A stretch of DNA of 64,000 nt from contig CAVZVZ010000003.1 of assembly GCA_963778895.1 (NCBI GenBank), positions 1-64,000 of the forward strand, read 5' to 3'. Origin of the DNA: CAVZVZ01 sp963778895. Its GTDB lineage: Bacteria; Actinomycetota; Acidimicrobiia; Acidimicrobiales; Acidimicrobilacustridaceae. The position numbers were made by a program, and so were the translations under genes. Positions 8,174-17,094 of the stretch are shown piece after piece. The notes beneath the pieces are model-generated. The model saw only the letters and a program-made list of their open reading frames with translations. It did no database searches and was not told where the DNA came from. Every line of letters starts with the position of its first letter. Within the stretch, counting starts at the first letter, position 1.

Positions 8174-8698
8174 TCAGGACTGCTGGGCGTCTTTCTCGAT
8201 GGCCTTGGCATCCGCCTTGAGCTGCTTGGCCTCGATCTTCTGCGCCTTCTTCATCGTGTGCTCGATCTTCGACTGCATGTCGGAGATACCGACCACGACC
8301 AGACCCGCGGTGCCCTTGTCGAGCGCCTCTCCGGCTTCCTTCAGGTCCTTGCGACTCATCCCACCGGCCGCGTGGCCGGCCAAGGAGCCGAGTAGTGCTC
8401 CGCCCGCGGCGGTGCCGACGAGCAGGCCGGTGCCGATCGCCGCGGCCGGGAACAGCGCGATCACCAATCCCGTCGCCAGCCCGGCGCCGCCACCCAGCAC
8501 TCCGCCCACTCGCGTGGGGGTTTCGTGCTTGGCGACGATCTTCACCTTGCCGTCGTCCTTGCGCTCGACAACCGCCGCGTCGTACGCGTCGATGAGACCC
8601 GCCTCGGTATGAAGCTCCTTGATGGCCTGGTAGTCGGCCTTGGCATCGTCGAGGTCGTCGTACACACCGATGAAGGCGAAGTAGGTGTCGACAGGCAT
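8174..8698 (-). CDS. DUF1269-type glycine-rich membrane protein
   Basis: A 174-residue protein. Residues 1-60 form a ferredoxin-like part (TYFAFIGVYDDLDDAKADYQ). A long Gly/Ala hydrophobic region follows (GGGAGLATGLVIALFPAAA, then GTGLLVGTAAGGALLGSLAG), and a lysine-rich helix ends the protein (KAQKIEAKQLKADAKAIEKD). This is the DUF1269 architecture. ATG at 8698 follows AAGGAG at normal spacing. The role is unknown; glycine-zipper-like helices suggest membrane association. A monocistronic unit is likely. Confidence 0.7.
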   Translation of the reverse strand: MPVDTYFAFIGVYDDLDDAKADYQAIKELHTEAGLIDAYDAAVVERKDDGKVKIVAKHETPTRVGGVLGGGAGLATGLVIALFPAAAIGTGLLVGTAAGGALLGSLAGHAAGGMSRKDLKEAGEALDKGTAGLVVVGISDMQSKIEHTMKKAQKIEAKQLKADAKAIEKDAQQS

Positions 8699-8770
8699 GA
8701 GCAGTCTCCTTGGCGCGTGTCCGGCGGTGGGCGCGGCCACCCTAGTTCTGCCGCAACCCGGGCGGAGTGG

Positions 8771-10212
8771 CTACACCAGTCGACGCCCCAACTCGGCGCG
8801 AGCCTCGACCCACGACGCATTGTCGGCCAGCGACGGTAACGAGTCGATGCCGTACAGGCGCACCGCGTTGCGCCCGAGGATGGCGGCCTTGATGGATGGC
8901 GTGAGCGCCGGGTAGTCGTACCGCTCCTGCATCGATTCCGGGATGGTGAAGCGGCGAAAGGCATCGATCAATGACTGTGGTGGTCCGTACCAGACCGAAT
9001 CGGTACCCCACAGGATCCGCTCCGGCCCGACGGCCAAGAGCAGCTTGCCCAACACGTGCGCAGCCTCACGCGGTCGCCGCAACATCAGGAACCACGTCGA
9101 GCCGAGCTCGGCCCACACGTTGCGACCGGGCTCGATACCGGCGCGCGTCAGGCTGCTGACCAATCGACTCACGCCCCGCTCCGGGTCATCGTCGTGAGCA
9201 CCCTCCTCGCCTCGCGAGTCCACGTCGTAACCCGAGTGGTACACGACGAATTGGATGGAGGGGAACAGCGACGGCGGCGGGGCCGATGTCGCGGGGCGAC
9301 GCCGCCGCGGGCGCCGCCGAGGGAATCGGACCGGCAATTCCTTTGTGCGCGCACACGATGCGCGGTCCGAGGACGTCGACACGCTCGAGGAACGGAAGCC
9401 CCCATCGTTCGTCGTCGAGGAACCAACCCTGTCCCGGATGTTCCGGCGGGTCCCACAACGTGTAGACCTTCCAGCCCGCGGGCTGCAGCTCGTCGCGCCA
9501 GGTCTCCATGGCGTCGAGCTCGGACGGACCGATGTTCGGGTGGACGATGGTGTGGCCGAGAACGCGGCCGCTTCCCGTGTACCGGTCGATGATCTCGCGC
9601 GCCGCGGCGATGTCGCCGTTGTCGATCACGTTGTGCCCCGGCACACCCGGAGTCGACGTCAACAGGGCCACCGAGGTCTCGCTCCCACCGAAGACGCACG
9701 CAGCCCATGCGGGTGCCGAGAGCTGCGACAGATCGACGGGCTCGGCCCAACGTTCGGGGTCCACCATGCGCAAGAACCCGAACAGCGCGCTGGCCGCCTG
9801 CGTCGTCGCCCTGCTCGGCCGGACGAGGTGGGTCTGGACGTCGATCACCGGACCGGTAGGGGCGAACACGTCGTCGGCGGCCGCTTGATCGGTCGCGGCT
9901 TCGGCCGGGACCGTCGAAGAACGTCTCACCGTGGGCGTCGTTCAACGCGAGAAGCGTGGCTGCGGTGCCCATGCGACCCGCGAGATACGCCGACTCCGAC
10001 ATACCGAGCCGACCCGTCACGTCGTCGGCCGTCGATCCCACCATCGCTTGGACTCGCCGGTCGACGCGCCGGAGCGGGAGCGGGTCGTACTCGTCACTCG
10101 AACGCGGGGCGAGCAACGGAGCGACAGGCCGCATGAACTCCGACACTACGCCGAGGCCACTGGCGAGTGAGGGCACACGCGACGGAGTGCTGACAGACTC
10201 GATCGATGCCAT
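8771..10212 (-). CDS. Amidohydrolase-family (amidohydro_2) metal-dependent hydrolase, two frame breaks
   Basis: About 480 residues once frames are joined. The TIM-barrel metal motif is VIDVQTHLVRP (H-x-x equivalent), followed by HTIVHPNIGP, FVVYHSGYD and the late aspartate in WGTDSVWYGPPQ, the usual order for amidohydrolase-2 decarboxylases/hydrolases. The N-terminal about 95 residues are an extra helical region. The frame changes at about 9915 and about 9290, each as one extra base. The first ATG (10212) overlaps the divergent SDR start at 10206; a later Met at about 10134 would avoid the clash. It is transcribed alone. The substrate is unknown. Confidence 0.75.
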
Positions 10213-11174
10213 GGTCCTTGGATCGGAATGCACTGCGTGGCCGCGTCGCCCTCGTCGCGGGAGCGACGCGCGGCGCCGGACGCGGGATCGCCGCCGCACT
10301 CGGCGAGGCGGGTGCGACCGTCGTGTGCACCGGCCGCACCAGCAGCACCGCCGGCACTCGGTCCGAGTACGACCGGGACGAGACCATCGAGGAGACAGCC
10401 GCGCTCGTCACCGACCTCGGCGGCACAGGCATCGCCATCGCGGTCGACCATCTCGACCCGGCGCAAGTGGCGAGGTTGGCCAAACGAGTCAGCGACGATC
10501 ACGGCCACCTCGACGTGCTCGTGAACGACATCTGGGGTGGCGAACTGCTCAAGGGTGGTCCTCCGCAATGGAACACCCCGATCTGGGACCTCGACCTCGA
10601 CGACGGCCTGCGAATCCTCCGCCTCGCGATCGACACCCACCTGATCACGTCTCACCACCTGCTCCCGTTGGTGGTCGACGAGCCGGGCGGTCTCGTCGTC
10701 GAGGTCACCGACGGCACGGCCGAGTACAACGCGACGCGCTACCGGATCTCGGTGTTCTACGACCTGGCGAAGGTCGCGGTGAACCGCCTGGCGTTTTCGC
10801 AAGGCCACGAATTGGAACCGTTCGGAGCGACGGCCGTCGCCATCACGCCAGGCTGGATGCGCTCGGAGATGATGCTCGAGGCGTTCGGCGTGACCGAACG
10901 GAACTGGCGCGACGCCGTCGAAGGCTCCGCCACGGGAGGACCCGCCGCTCCCCCCGACTTTGCCCTTTCCGAGTCGCCTCGATACGTCGGCCGCGCCGTC
11001 GTCGCGCTGGCCTCGGATCCCGACCGTGCTCGGTGGAACCAACGATCGGTCAACTCGGGACAGCTCGCTTCGGAGTACGGCTTCACCGACGTCGACGGTT
11101 CGCGGCCCGACGTCTGGCGGTTCATGGAGCTGACCGAGAACGGGGTCGAGGCCGACATCGCCGACTTCCGGTGA
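10206..11174 (+). CDS. Short-chain dehydrogenase/reductase
   Basis: A 322-residue SDR. The nucleotide-binding motif is ALVAGATRGAGRGIAAAL, the NNAG position reads VNDIWGG, and the active site is YDLAK (Y-x3-K) within ISVFYDLAKVAVNRLA. An Arg-Thr pair (CTGRTSS) after beta-2 suggests NADP(H). The C-terminal extension of about 60 residues is longer than in a minimal SDR. Start ATG at 10206 leaves a normal short leader before LRGRVALVAG. The start overlaps the divergent amidohydrolase start by 7 bp. The substrate is unknown. Confidence 0.85.
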   Translation: MPWSLDRNALRGRVALVAGATRGAGRGIAAALGEAGATVVCTGRTSSTAGTRSEYDRDETIEETAALVTDLGGTGIAIAVDHLDPAQVARLAKRVSDDHGHLDVLVNDIWGGELLKGGPPQWNTPIWDLDLDDGLRILRLAIDTHLITSHHLLPLVVDEPGGLVVEVTDGTAEYNATRYRISVFYDLAKVAVNRLAFSQGHELEPFGATAVAITPGWMRSEMMLEAFGVTERNWRDAVEGSATGGPAAPPDFALSESPRYVGRAVVALASDPDRARWNQRSVNSGQLASEYGFTDVDGSRPDVWRFMELTENGVEADIADFR

Positions 11175-11251
11175 GCCCGATGGGTGCGGCGATGACTTTC
11201 GACCGTCGCGATCGTCGTATCACCGGAGACACGAACGACAGGAGATCCGCT

Positions 11252-11725
11252 ATGCCCAAGATCACCCCCAACCTCTGGTTCGACACCGAAGGCGAGGAAG
11301 CCGCCGAGTTCTACGTATCGGTGTTCCCGAACTCGAAGATCACCAACGTCACGTACTACGGCGAGGCCGGCCCCGGACCGGCCGGCACCGTGCTCACCGT
11401 CGACTTCGTGCTCGACGGCCAGGAGTACACCGCCATCAACGGTGGGCCCAACTTCACGTTCGACGAGGCCATCTCGCTGTTGATCAACTGCGCCGATCAA
11501 GAAGAGGTGGACTACTACTGGGACAAGCTCACCGAGGGCGGCGAGGAAAGCCAGTGCGGATGGCTCAAGGACAGGTACGGGTTGTCGTGGCAGGTGGTGC
11601 CGGAGGGCATGGCCGAGATCATGAACGACCCCGACCCCGAACGCAGCCAGCGCGCGATGAAGGCGATGCTCGGCATGAAGAAACTCGACGTGGCCGCGCT
11701 TCGGGCCGCCGCGGACGGGACCTGA
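11252..11725 (+). CDS. VOC-superfamily PhnB-like protein
   Basis: A 157-residue protein of the PhnB/3-demethylubiquinone-methyltransferase-like branch of the VOC fold. The signature opening ITPNLWFDTEGEEAAEFYVS is followed by VFPNSKITNVTYYG, then VDFVLDGQEYTAINGGPNF and CGWLKDRYGLSWQVVPEGM. An AGGAG site precedes the ATG at 11252. The gene lies 77 bp after the SDR on the same strand and ends 14 bp from the convergent TetR gene. These proteins often bind small ligands or confer resistance; the ligand here is unknown. Confidence 0.85.
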   Translation: MPKITPNLWFDTEGEEAAEFYVSVFPNSKITNVTYYGEAGPGPAGTVLTVDFVLDGQEYTAINGGPNFTFDEAISLLINCADQEEVDYYWDKLTEGGEESQCGWLKDRYGLSWQVVPEGMAEIMNDPDPERSQRAMKAMLGMKKLDVAALRAAADGT

Positions 11726-11739
11726 ACAAACCGCCGCGG

Positions 11740-12411
11740 CTACAAGAGTGCGTCGATCATCGCTCGAGTGACGAACTCTCCATAGCGCCGTAGCGACCAG
11801 CGTCGACGGAGAACCAGGAGCTCGTACAACTCCGGCGCGCTGTAGGTCCAGAGCACATCGGCCGCCATCGGCACGGTGAGTCCTGCGCGCAGGTGGCCGC
11901 CGTCGCGCAACCGACGGGCATTGTCGATCATGCGGCGCAGACGATCGCTGTCCATCTCATCCAGGAGATCGCGTACCTCGGGGTCGGCGACCGCGGCGTC
12001 CCGGATGAGCAACAGTACGGGTGCCACGCGAGGCATGACCTCGGTCGTCAGCATTCCCCAGGCTTCGATGATCGACCGACCGTCATGCCCGCTTTCGTGC
12101 AACACGTCGGATCGTTGCTCGGCCGGCTGCGGTCCCACTCCCTCCAACGCCCGGGCGCGAATGGCACGGATCAGCCCGGGCTTGCCGCCGAAGGACTTGT
12201 AGATCGTGTGGTCGGAGACACCAACGTCCGCGGCGATCGCCGCGATGGTCGTTGCGGCATAGCCGTCGCGCACGAAGCGCTCCTCGGCCGAGTCGACGAT
12301 CGCCTGGCGGTTACGTGCGGCCTGCTCCTGGCGGCGGGTGGCGTCATAGGGGCGTTTCTGCTCCAAGGATCGGTTGACCTTCGGTGATTCCGCGCCCATG
12401 ATGGAGTTCAT
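11740..12411 (-). CDS. TetR-family transcriptional regulator
   Basis: A 223-residue TetR repressor. The DNA-binding domain spans residues about 35-80 (RQAIVDSAEERFVRDGYAAT, then TIAAIAADVGVSDHTIYKSF). The C-terminal ligand domain is helical and variable. Starts at ATG 12411 or 12399 are both possible. A perfect 14-bp palindrome lies just upstream, in the 45-bp gap to the divergent SnoaL-like/NmrA-like pair, so it probably represses both itself and that pair. Confidence 0.85.
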   Translation of the reverse strand: MNSIMGAESPKVNRSLEQKRPYDATRRQEQAARNRQAIVDSAEERFVRDGYAATTIAAIAADVGVSDHTIYKSFGGKPGLIRAIRARALEGVGPQPAEQRSDVLHESGHDGRSIIEAWGMLTTEVMPRVAPVLLLIRDAAVADPEVRDLLDEMDSDRLRRMIDNARRLRDGGHLRAGLTVPMAADVLWTYSAPELYELLVLRRRWSLRRYGEFVTRAMIDALL

Positions 12412-12425
12412 TCTAGTTCACTAGA
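12412..12425. promoter_or_regulatory. TetR operator palindrome
   Basis: TCTAGT-TC-ACTAGA is a perfect 6-2-6 inverted repeat, AT-rich relative to its surroundings. It lies between the divergent starts of the TetR gene (12411) and the SnoaL-like gene (12457). Its position and symmetry fit a TetR dimer site controlling both directions. Function is inferred. Confidence 0.55.
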
Positions 12426-12456
12426 TGCAAATTGGGACAGATCGAGAGGACCACTG

Positions 12457-12867
12457 ATGGACGAGTCACAAGAGCTCGTCGATCGCTTGCTCAAAGCGAC
12501 CAACGACCACGACCCGGATGCCATCGCAGCGTGTTTCGCCGTTGACTACGAAAACCAGACACCCGTCCATCCCAGCCGGGGATTCCAGGGACGCGATCAA
12601 GTGCGGCGGAATTGGCAGCAGATCCTCGCGTTCGTGCCTGACCTCCGTGCCGAGGTTCTCGCCCGGGCGACGAACGGGGCCACCACATGGACCGAGTGGG
12701 CCATGACCGGAACCCGCCGCGACGGAACGGCGCACGAGATGCGGGGCGTGATTCTGTTCGTCACAGCGGCCGGCGTTGCGACCTCGGCCCGCTTCTACCT
12801 CGAGCCGGTCGATTCCACCGATGTCAGCACGGTCGACGACGCTGTACGCAAGCAAGTGGCGCCGTGA
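12457..12867 (+). CDS. SnoaL-like (NTF2-fold) protein
   Basis: A 136-residue protein with the NTF2/SnoaL pattern: LVDRLLKATNDHDPDAIAAC, then YENQTPVHPSRGFQGRDQVR, WQQILAFVPDLRAEV and TWTEWAMTGTRRDG. The fold serves as a cyclase, isomerase or binding pocket. The stop overlaps the GTG of the following NmrA-like gene by 4 bases (GTGA). It is the first gene of a two-gene unit divergent from TetR and so probably controlled by it. Confidence 0.8.
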   Translation: MDESQELVDRLLKATNDHDPDAIAACFAVDYENQTPVHPSRGFQGRDQVRRNWQQILAFVPDLRAEVLARATNGATTWTEWAMTGTRRDGTAHEMRGVILFVTAAGVATSARFYLEPVDSTDVSTVDDAVRKQVAP

Positions 12868-13703
12868 TACTCGTGGCAGGAGGCACGGGAAGGTTGGGCT
12901 CGATCCTCGTGGCCGATCTCGCGGCACAGGGTCTCGCCGTGCGCGTACTCACCCGCGATCGAGCTCGAGCTGAGCGCTTCCAGGACATCGCTGACGTCGC
13001 GGTGGGCGATGTGCGCGACCCGGCGAGCATCGCGCCAGCCATGGCCGGCGTGAACACTGTCGTGTCCGCGGTTCACGGATTCGCCGGTCCCGGGCGGGTC
13101 ACTCCCCGATCGGTCGACCGCGACGGCAACGCCAACCTCGTCTCCGCCGCGGCCGAAGTCGGCGCCGAGGTGGTGATGGTTTCGGTCGTCGGCGCCTCGC
13201 CCACCAGCCCGATGGAGCTGTTCCGAGCGAAGTTCGAGGCCGAGGCTCACCTTCAGGCCAGCGGGGTGGCGTGGACCATCGTGAGGTCCACCTCGTTCAT
13301 CGAACTGTGGGTCCAGATCATGGCCAAACCCATCGTCCTCGGGCGTGGCGACAATCCCATCAACTTCGTGTCGGTTCGCGACGTCGCCGCCGTCGTCGAA
13401 CGCGCAGTTGCGGACCCGACTCTGCGCGGGGCCACCCTCGAGGTGGGCGGTCCCCGGAACCTGACCTTCAACGAGGTGGCCGAGCTGTTGCAGGGGACGC
13501 GCCCTCGTAGGTCACGGATCCGCCACGTGCCCCGCCTTGCGCTACGCGTGTTGTCCCCGATCGCTCGGCCAGCCGCGGCAGCCCTCGCGATGGACACCGT
13601 GGACATGACGTTCGACGCGGTGGCGAATCGCTCGCGCTTCTCCGATCTCCCCATCACCGATCCTGCAGCCGCGGTCACCAACGCCGTCCCGGCCAATCGC
13701 TGA
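12864..13703 (+). CDS. NmrA/NAD(P)H-binding atypical SDR
   Basis: A 279-residue protein starting at the GTG of a GTGA overlap. The atypical SDR Rossmann motif ILVAGGTGRLGSILV is at the extreme N-terminus, then RVLTRDRARAERF, then VSVVGASPTSPMELFRAKFE, where the catalytic Tyr is absent or shifted. It resembles NmrA-like and NDUFA9-like proteins that bind NAD(P) and act as reductases or redox sensors. Late residues match typical domain closure (FVSVRDVAAVVERAV and LEVGGPRNLTFNEVAELL). Translationally coupled to the SnoaL-like gene. Confidence 0.8.
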   Translation: MILVAGGTGRLGSILVADLAAQGLAVRVLTRDRARAERFQDIADVAVGDVRDPASIAPAMAGVNTVVSAVHGFAGPGRVTPRSVDRDGNANLVSAAAEVGAEVVMVSVVGASPTSPMELFRAKFEAEAHLQASGVAWTIVRSTSFIELWVQIMAKPIVLGRGDNPINFVSVRDVAAVVERAVADPTLRGATLEVGGPRNLTFNEVAELLQGTRPRRSRIRHVPRLALRVLSPIARPAAAALAMDTVDMTFDAVANRSRFSDLPITDPAAAVTNAVPANR

Positions 13704-13748
13704 CACGGGCCCAAGCGGCGGCCTCGATACGACTACCGTCGCCGTTCC

Positions 13749-14549
13749 GTGGACGAGGCGCGCAGCGGGATGACCGGCTGGGGTTGGGTGACCGACGCCG
13801 AATTGACCAGAGTGGTCCTGGTCTCCCCCCACCCCGATGATGCGGTGCTCAGTTGTGGGCAGTTCCTCGCGGTCCATCCTGGTGTCACCGTCGTGACCGT
13901 GTTCGCCGGCGCGCCCACCACCTACCCCGACCCACCGAGTTGGTGGTCGACCCTGTGCGGGTTCGGTCCCGGTGACGACATCACGGCCGCGCGGCGCGCC
14001 GAGGATGCCGACGCGTTGGGCTTGCTCGGCGCCACACCAATGTGGCTCGACTTCCTCGAGTCACAGTTCACACCCGACGATTCCATTCCGGCCTCCACCG
14101 AAATCGCCGACGTGCTCGACCCGACGTTGCGCGCGCTCGACCCGACGTTGGTGCTGTTGCCATTCGGGCTGGCGAATCCAGAACACGTCGTGACCCATGA
14201 CGCCGCGCTCGATGTGCGCAGTCGGTGGTCAGCCGAACGGGTGCAGGCCCCTAGCTCACCCGCGTGGATCGCGTACGAGGACGTCGCGTACAAGCACATT
14301 CCCGGCATGCTCGCGTGGCGGGTCTCGGGGCTGTTCAGGTCTGCGCTCTGGCCGACACCGACCGCGATGCCGATCGACCCGTCGCCGGGACGCAAGCGCG
14401 AAGCGATGGCGCGCTACGTATCGCAGGTGAAGGGACTCGACGCCGACTGGAGCTTGTGGCCCCGTCTCGACGCGCCCACACCGGAGCAGTATTGGCGCCT
14501 GGAACCCCCGCCCCCGGGCTGGGAAGCACTGATCGATCACGATGGCTGA
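13749..14549 (+). CDS. PIG-L family deacetylase
   Basis: A 266-residue protein. The zinc motif is SPHPDDAVLS near residue 27 (HPDD), with a second histidine region in NPEHVVTHDAAL (H-x3-H). This is the LmbE/PIG-L N-deacetylase pattern shared by MshB, Mca and N-acetylglucosaminyl-PI deacetylases. In actinobacteria many act on mycothiol-type or sugar amides. GTG at 13749 is the likely start. The 3' end overlaps the DUF1214 gene by 8 bases, suggesting coupled expression. The substrate is unknown. Confidence 0.85.
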   Translation: MDEARSGMTGWGWVTDAELTRVVLVSPHPDDAVLSCGQFLAVHPGVTVVTVFAGAPTTYPDPPSWWSTLCGFGPGDDITAARRAEDADALGLLGATPMWLDFLESQFTPDDSIPASTEIADVLDPTLRALDPTLVLLPFGLANPEHVVTHDAALDVRSRWSAERVQAPSSPAWIAYEDVAYKHIPGMLAWRVSGLFRSALWPTPTAMPIDPSPGRKREAMARYVSQVKGLDADWSLWPRLDAPTPEQYWRLEPPPPGWEALIDHDG

Positions 14550-15709
14550 TCCGGCCGGCGACGCGTGGGACCGATGGACCGCATCGCTCGCGGTGCTGGC
14601 GCGCCGTCTCACCGACAACGACTTCCCCTCGGACGATCGAGGTCGAGCCGAGGGACTGCGCCACCTCGCCCGGCAGGCCGCTCTCGCGCTGCAGGGCGAG
14701 CTGGAGCACAGCGACCCGCGTCATCCCCGATTGCATCGCTACGAGTTGCCGTGGTCGCAGTGGGGCGCGCCGAACGCCGACAACATCTACGAACGCTGTG
14801 CGATCGATCCAAATGCGACGTACCTGCTGCGTGGCAACGTCAACGGCGTTCACGAAGCACTCTTCTCGCTCGTCCAGGGCGACATGCACCTCGACGAGAA
14901 CGATGTGTACGCCGAGGTTGCGCTGAGCGATCTCGAGGTGGCCGATGACGGCGCCTTCGAGCTCACCATCGGTCCGACACCGACCGATGGCAACCACCTG
15001 CTCGCAGTCGATGGTGCCCGGCTGCTCCTCATTCGTCAGTACCTGTACGACTGGGTGAGCGAGCCGATCGTGTCGTTCACCATCGAACGGATCGATACGG
15101 CCGGCGTTCCGCCGCCGCCACCGACATCCGCGCGACATCGCCGACGCAATCGACGCGGCGCGGATCTGGGTCGAGCGGTCGATCGACTACTGGGCCGCGT
15201 ACGTCGCGGCGTCACGCGACCTGCTCGACCACAACACCTTCACCGCGCCGAACACGCCGCCGGGAGGAGCGCCGAGCATCGCCTACGGCGGCGGTTGCTT
15301 CGACCTCGGTCCCGATGACGCGCTCGTGATCGAACACGACGTACCCGCCGCGCACTACTGGAACTGGTCGATCCACAGCCTGTTCTGGTTCGACTCCGGC
15401 GCGTGGGACCAACGGCTCATGAGTTGCAACGGTCATCAGGCCCACGTCGACGACGACGGGAAGGTCCGCCTGGTCATCGCGCACCAGGACCCCGGTGTCC
15501 CGAACTGGCTCGACACCGAGGGCCGTCCGATCGGCATGGCCGTATACCGCTACGTCGGCGCTCGAACAAAGCCGCAGCCAACAGGCACGGTGGTGCGCCT
15601 CGACGCGCTGAACGATGTGTTGCCGGCCAGTCACCCGACCGTGGACGGAGGCGCACGACGACAACAGCTCGCGGATCGGTCTCGGGCGGCCCAGCGCCGG
15701 TGGAGCTGA
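14542..15709 (+). CDS. DUF1214 domain protein, one frame break
   Basis: About 388 residues once joined. The central part has the DUF1214 signature NADNIYERCAIDPNATYLLR and GDMHLDENDVYAEVALSD, followed by LLIRQYLYDWVSE. After one extra base at about 15115 the frame continues RDIADAIDAARIWVERSIDY and FWFDSGAWDQRLMSCNGHQ. Such proteins are common beside sulfotransferases and PIG-L deacetylases in actinobacteria, but their role is unknown. Start ATG at 14542 overlaps the PIG-L stop; the sulfotransferase follows 6 bp later. Confidence 0.7.
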
Positions 15710-15715
15710 AGCGGT

Positions 15716-16945
15716 ATGCCTTGGGAACCCGCGGATCCACCGGACTGGCTCGTCCGGCTCAACGCGCACGCCGACGCGGTCGGTGGGCCGGAATACCTCG
15801 TATCACTCGACAGCGATGGATTGCTGGCAGACGCACGAACAAGCACGGGATTACACGACTTCGGCGATGACACTTGGCGGCCACATTTCGAGGTGCTCGT
15901 CGACGCGCTCCGCACCGAGGCGCGACTCACGCTCGCCGGCCGCATCGTCGCCCGCACCGAGTTGTTGCGATCGCTACGGCAACGCTTGTTGCTGACCTCG
16001 GCGTGGATCGCGGACCCGACGATCCTCGACGAGGCGATCGACGCACCGGTGTTCGTGGTGGGCACCGCGCGATCGGGCACATCGATCTTGCACGAGCTCC
16101 TGGCCCTCGACCCGACCAGCCGCGTGCCGCTCACGTGGGAGCTCCTGCAGCCCGGCGACGCAGTCACGAACCCCGGCCTCGCACGCGCCGCAGGCCATCA
16201 TGTGCACAGCTTCTGGGCCGACCTGCAACCGGCCTACGAGACGATGCACCACAACGACGGTGACGAACCGAACGAGTGCATCTTCGCGACCATGCTCGAG
16301 TTCTTGTCGGATCAGTGGAGTGGCACGTACGACATTCCCACCTATTCGGCGTATCTCGTCGGCGTCGACCACGCCGACGCCTACCGGTATCACCGCAAGG
16401 TCTTGCAGACATTGCAACGACGCCAGCGCGGTGACCGTTGGGTCCTGAAGGCACCCAGTCACCTGGCGCAGCTGCGCACCCTGTTCGCCGTCTACCCCGA
16501 CGCGCGAGTCATCCAGATCCACCGCGATCCACTCAAGACCGTGCCATCGACCATCAGCCTCATGGGCACGCTCAAGTCCATGCACTCTGCCGACGTCGAC
16601 GGGGCCGGACTCGCGCCCTTGGTGTCGATGGGATACGGCTTCATGCTCGACGACACCATCGACGCGCGTGCGAACGGCGACCTACCCGATGCCCAGTTCG
16701 TGGACGTGCGCTACCACGAGTTGATGGCTGATCCGGTTGGAACGTTGCAGGCCACGTACTCCGAACTCGCAATCCCGTGGTCACCGGCGCTCGCCGTAGC
16801 GGTGACCGAGCACCTGGACGCCCGACCGAAGGATGCCCGCGGTGCGCACGAGTACTCGCTCGAGGAGATGGGCCTCGATCCCGTGAACGAACGAGCGCGC
16901 TTCCGTCGCTATCAGGATCACCATCAAGTGCCGGACGAGATCTGA
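15716..16945 (+). CDS. Sulfotransferase-family protein
   Basis: A 409-residue protein of the large actinobacterial Sulfotransfer_3 group. The 5'-phosphosulfate loop is VVGTARSGTSILHELLALDP near residue 115, the 3'-phosphate site WVLKAPSHLAQLRTLFAVYP, and IQIHRDPLKTVPS follows. These bind PAPS and sulfate a hydroxyl acceptor, or a related donor, but the acceptor here is unknown. It starts 6 bp after the DUF1214 stop, giving a PIG-L, DUF1214, sulfotransferase unit. A second paralogue lies at 18869. Confidence 0.85.
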   Translation: MPWEPADPPDWLVRLNAHADAVGGPEYLVSLDSDGLLADARTSTGLHDFGDDTWRPHFEVLVDALRTEARLTLAGRIVARTELLRSLRQRLLLTSAWIADPTILDEAIDAPVFVVGTARSGTSILHELLALDPTSRVPLTWELLQPGDAVTNPGLARAAGHHVHSFWADLQPAYETMHHNDGDEPNECIFATMLEFLSDQWSGTYDIPTYSAYLVGVDHADAYRYHRKVLQTLQRRQRGDRWVLKAPSHLAQLRTLFAVYPDARVIQIHRDPLKTVPSTISLMGTLKSMHSADVDGAGLAPLVSMGYGFMLDDTIDARANGDLPDAQFVDVRYHELMADPVGTLQATYSELAIPWSPALAVAVTEHLDARPKDARGAHEYSLEEMGLDPVNERARFRRYQDHHQVPDEI

Positions 16946-17094
16946 CCCCTGCCTCGGCCGACGCGGGACGAGGTCGCACGGTGCGTGTGGTCCCGGCTTA
17001 CTCGGGCCGTCGCGTTGGATCGGCGATGGGTAGCATCCAGCACACGACCGCTCACCATGACCGGGCCGATTCGGCCCGAACCAGGGGGACCACC

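Noticed and set aside
16777..17094. N-terminal extension of the aldehyde dehydrogenase
   Set aside because: The extra about 106 codons lack homology and the ATG at 17095 has a ribosome-binding site.
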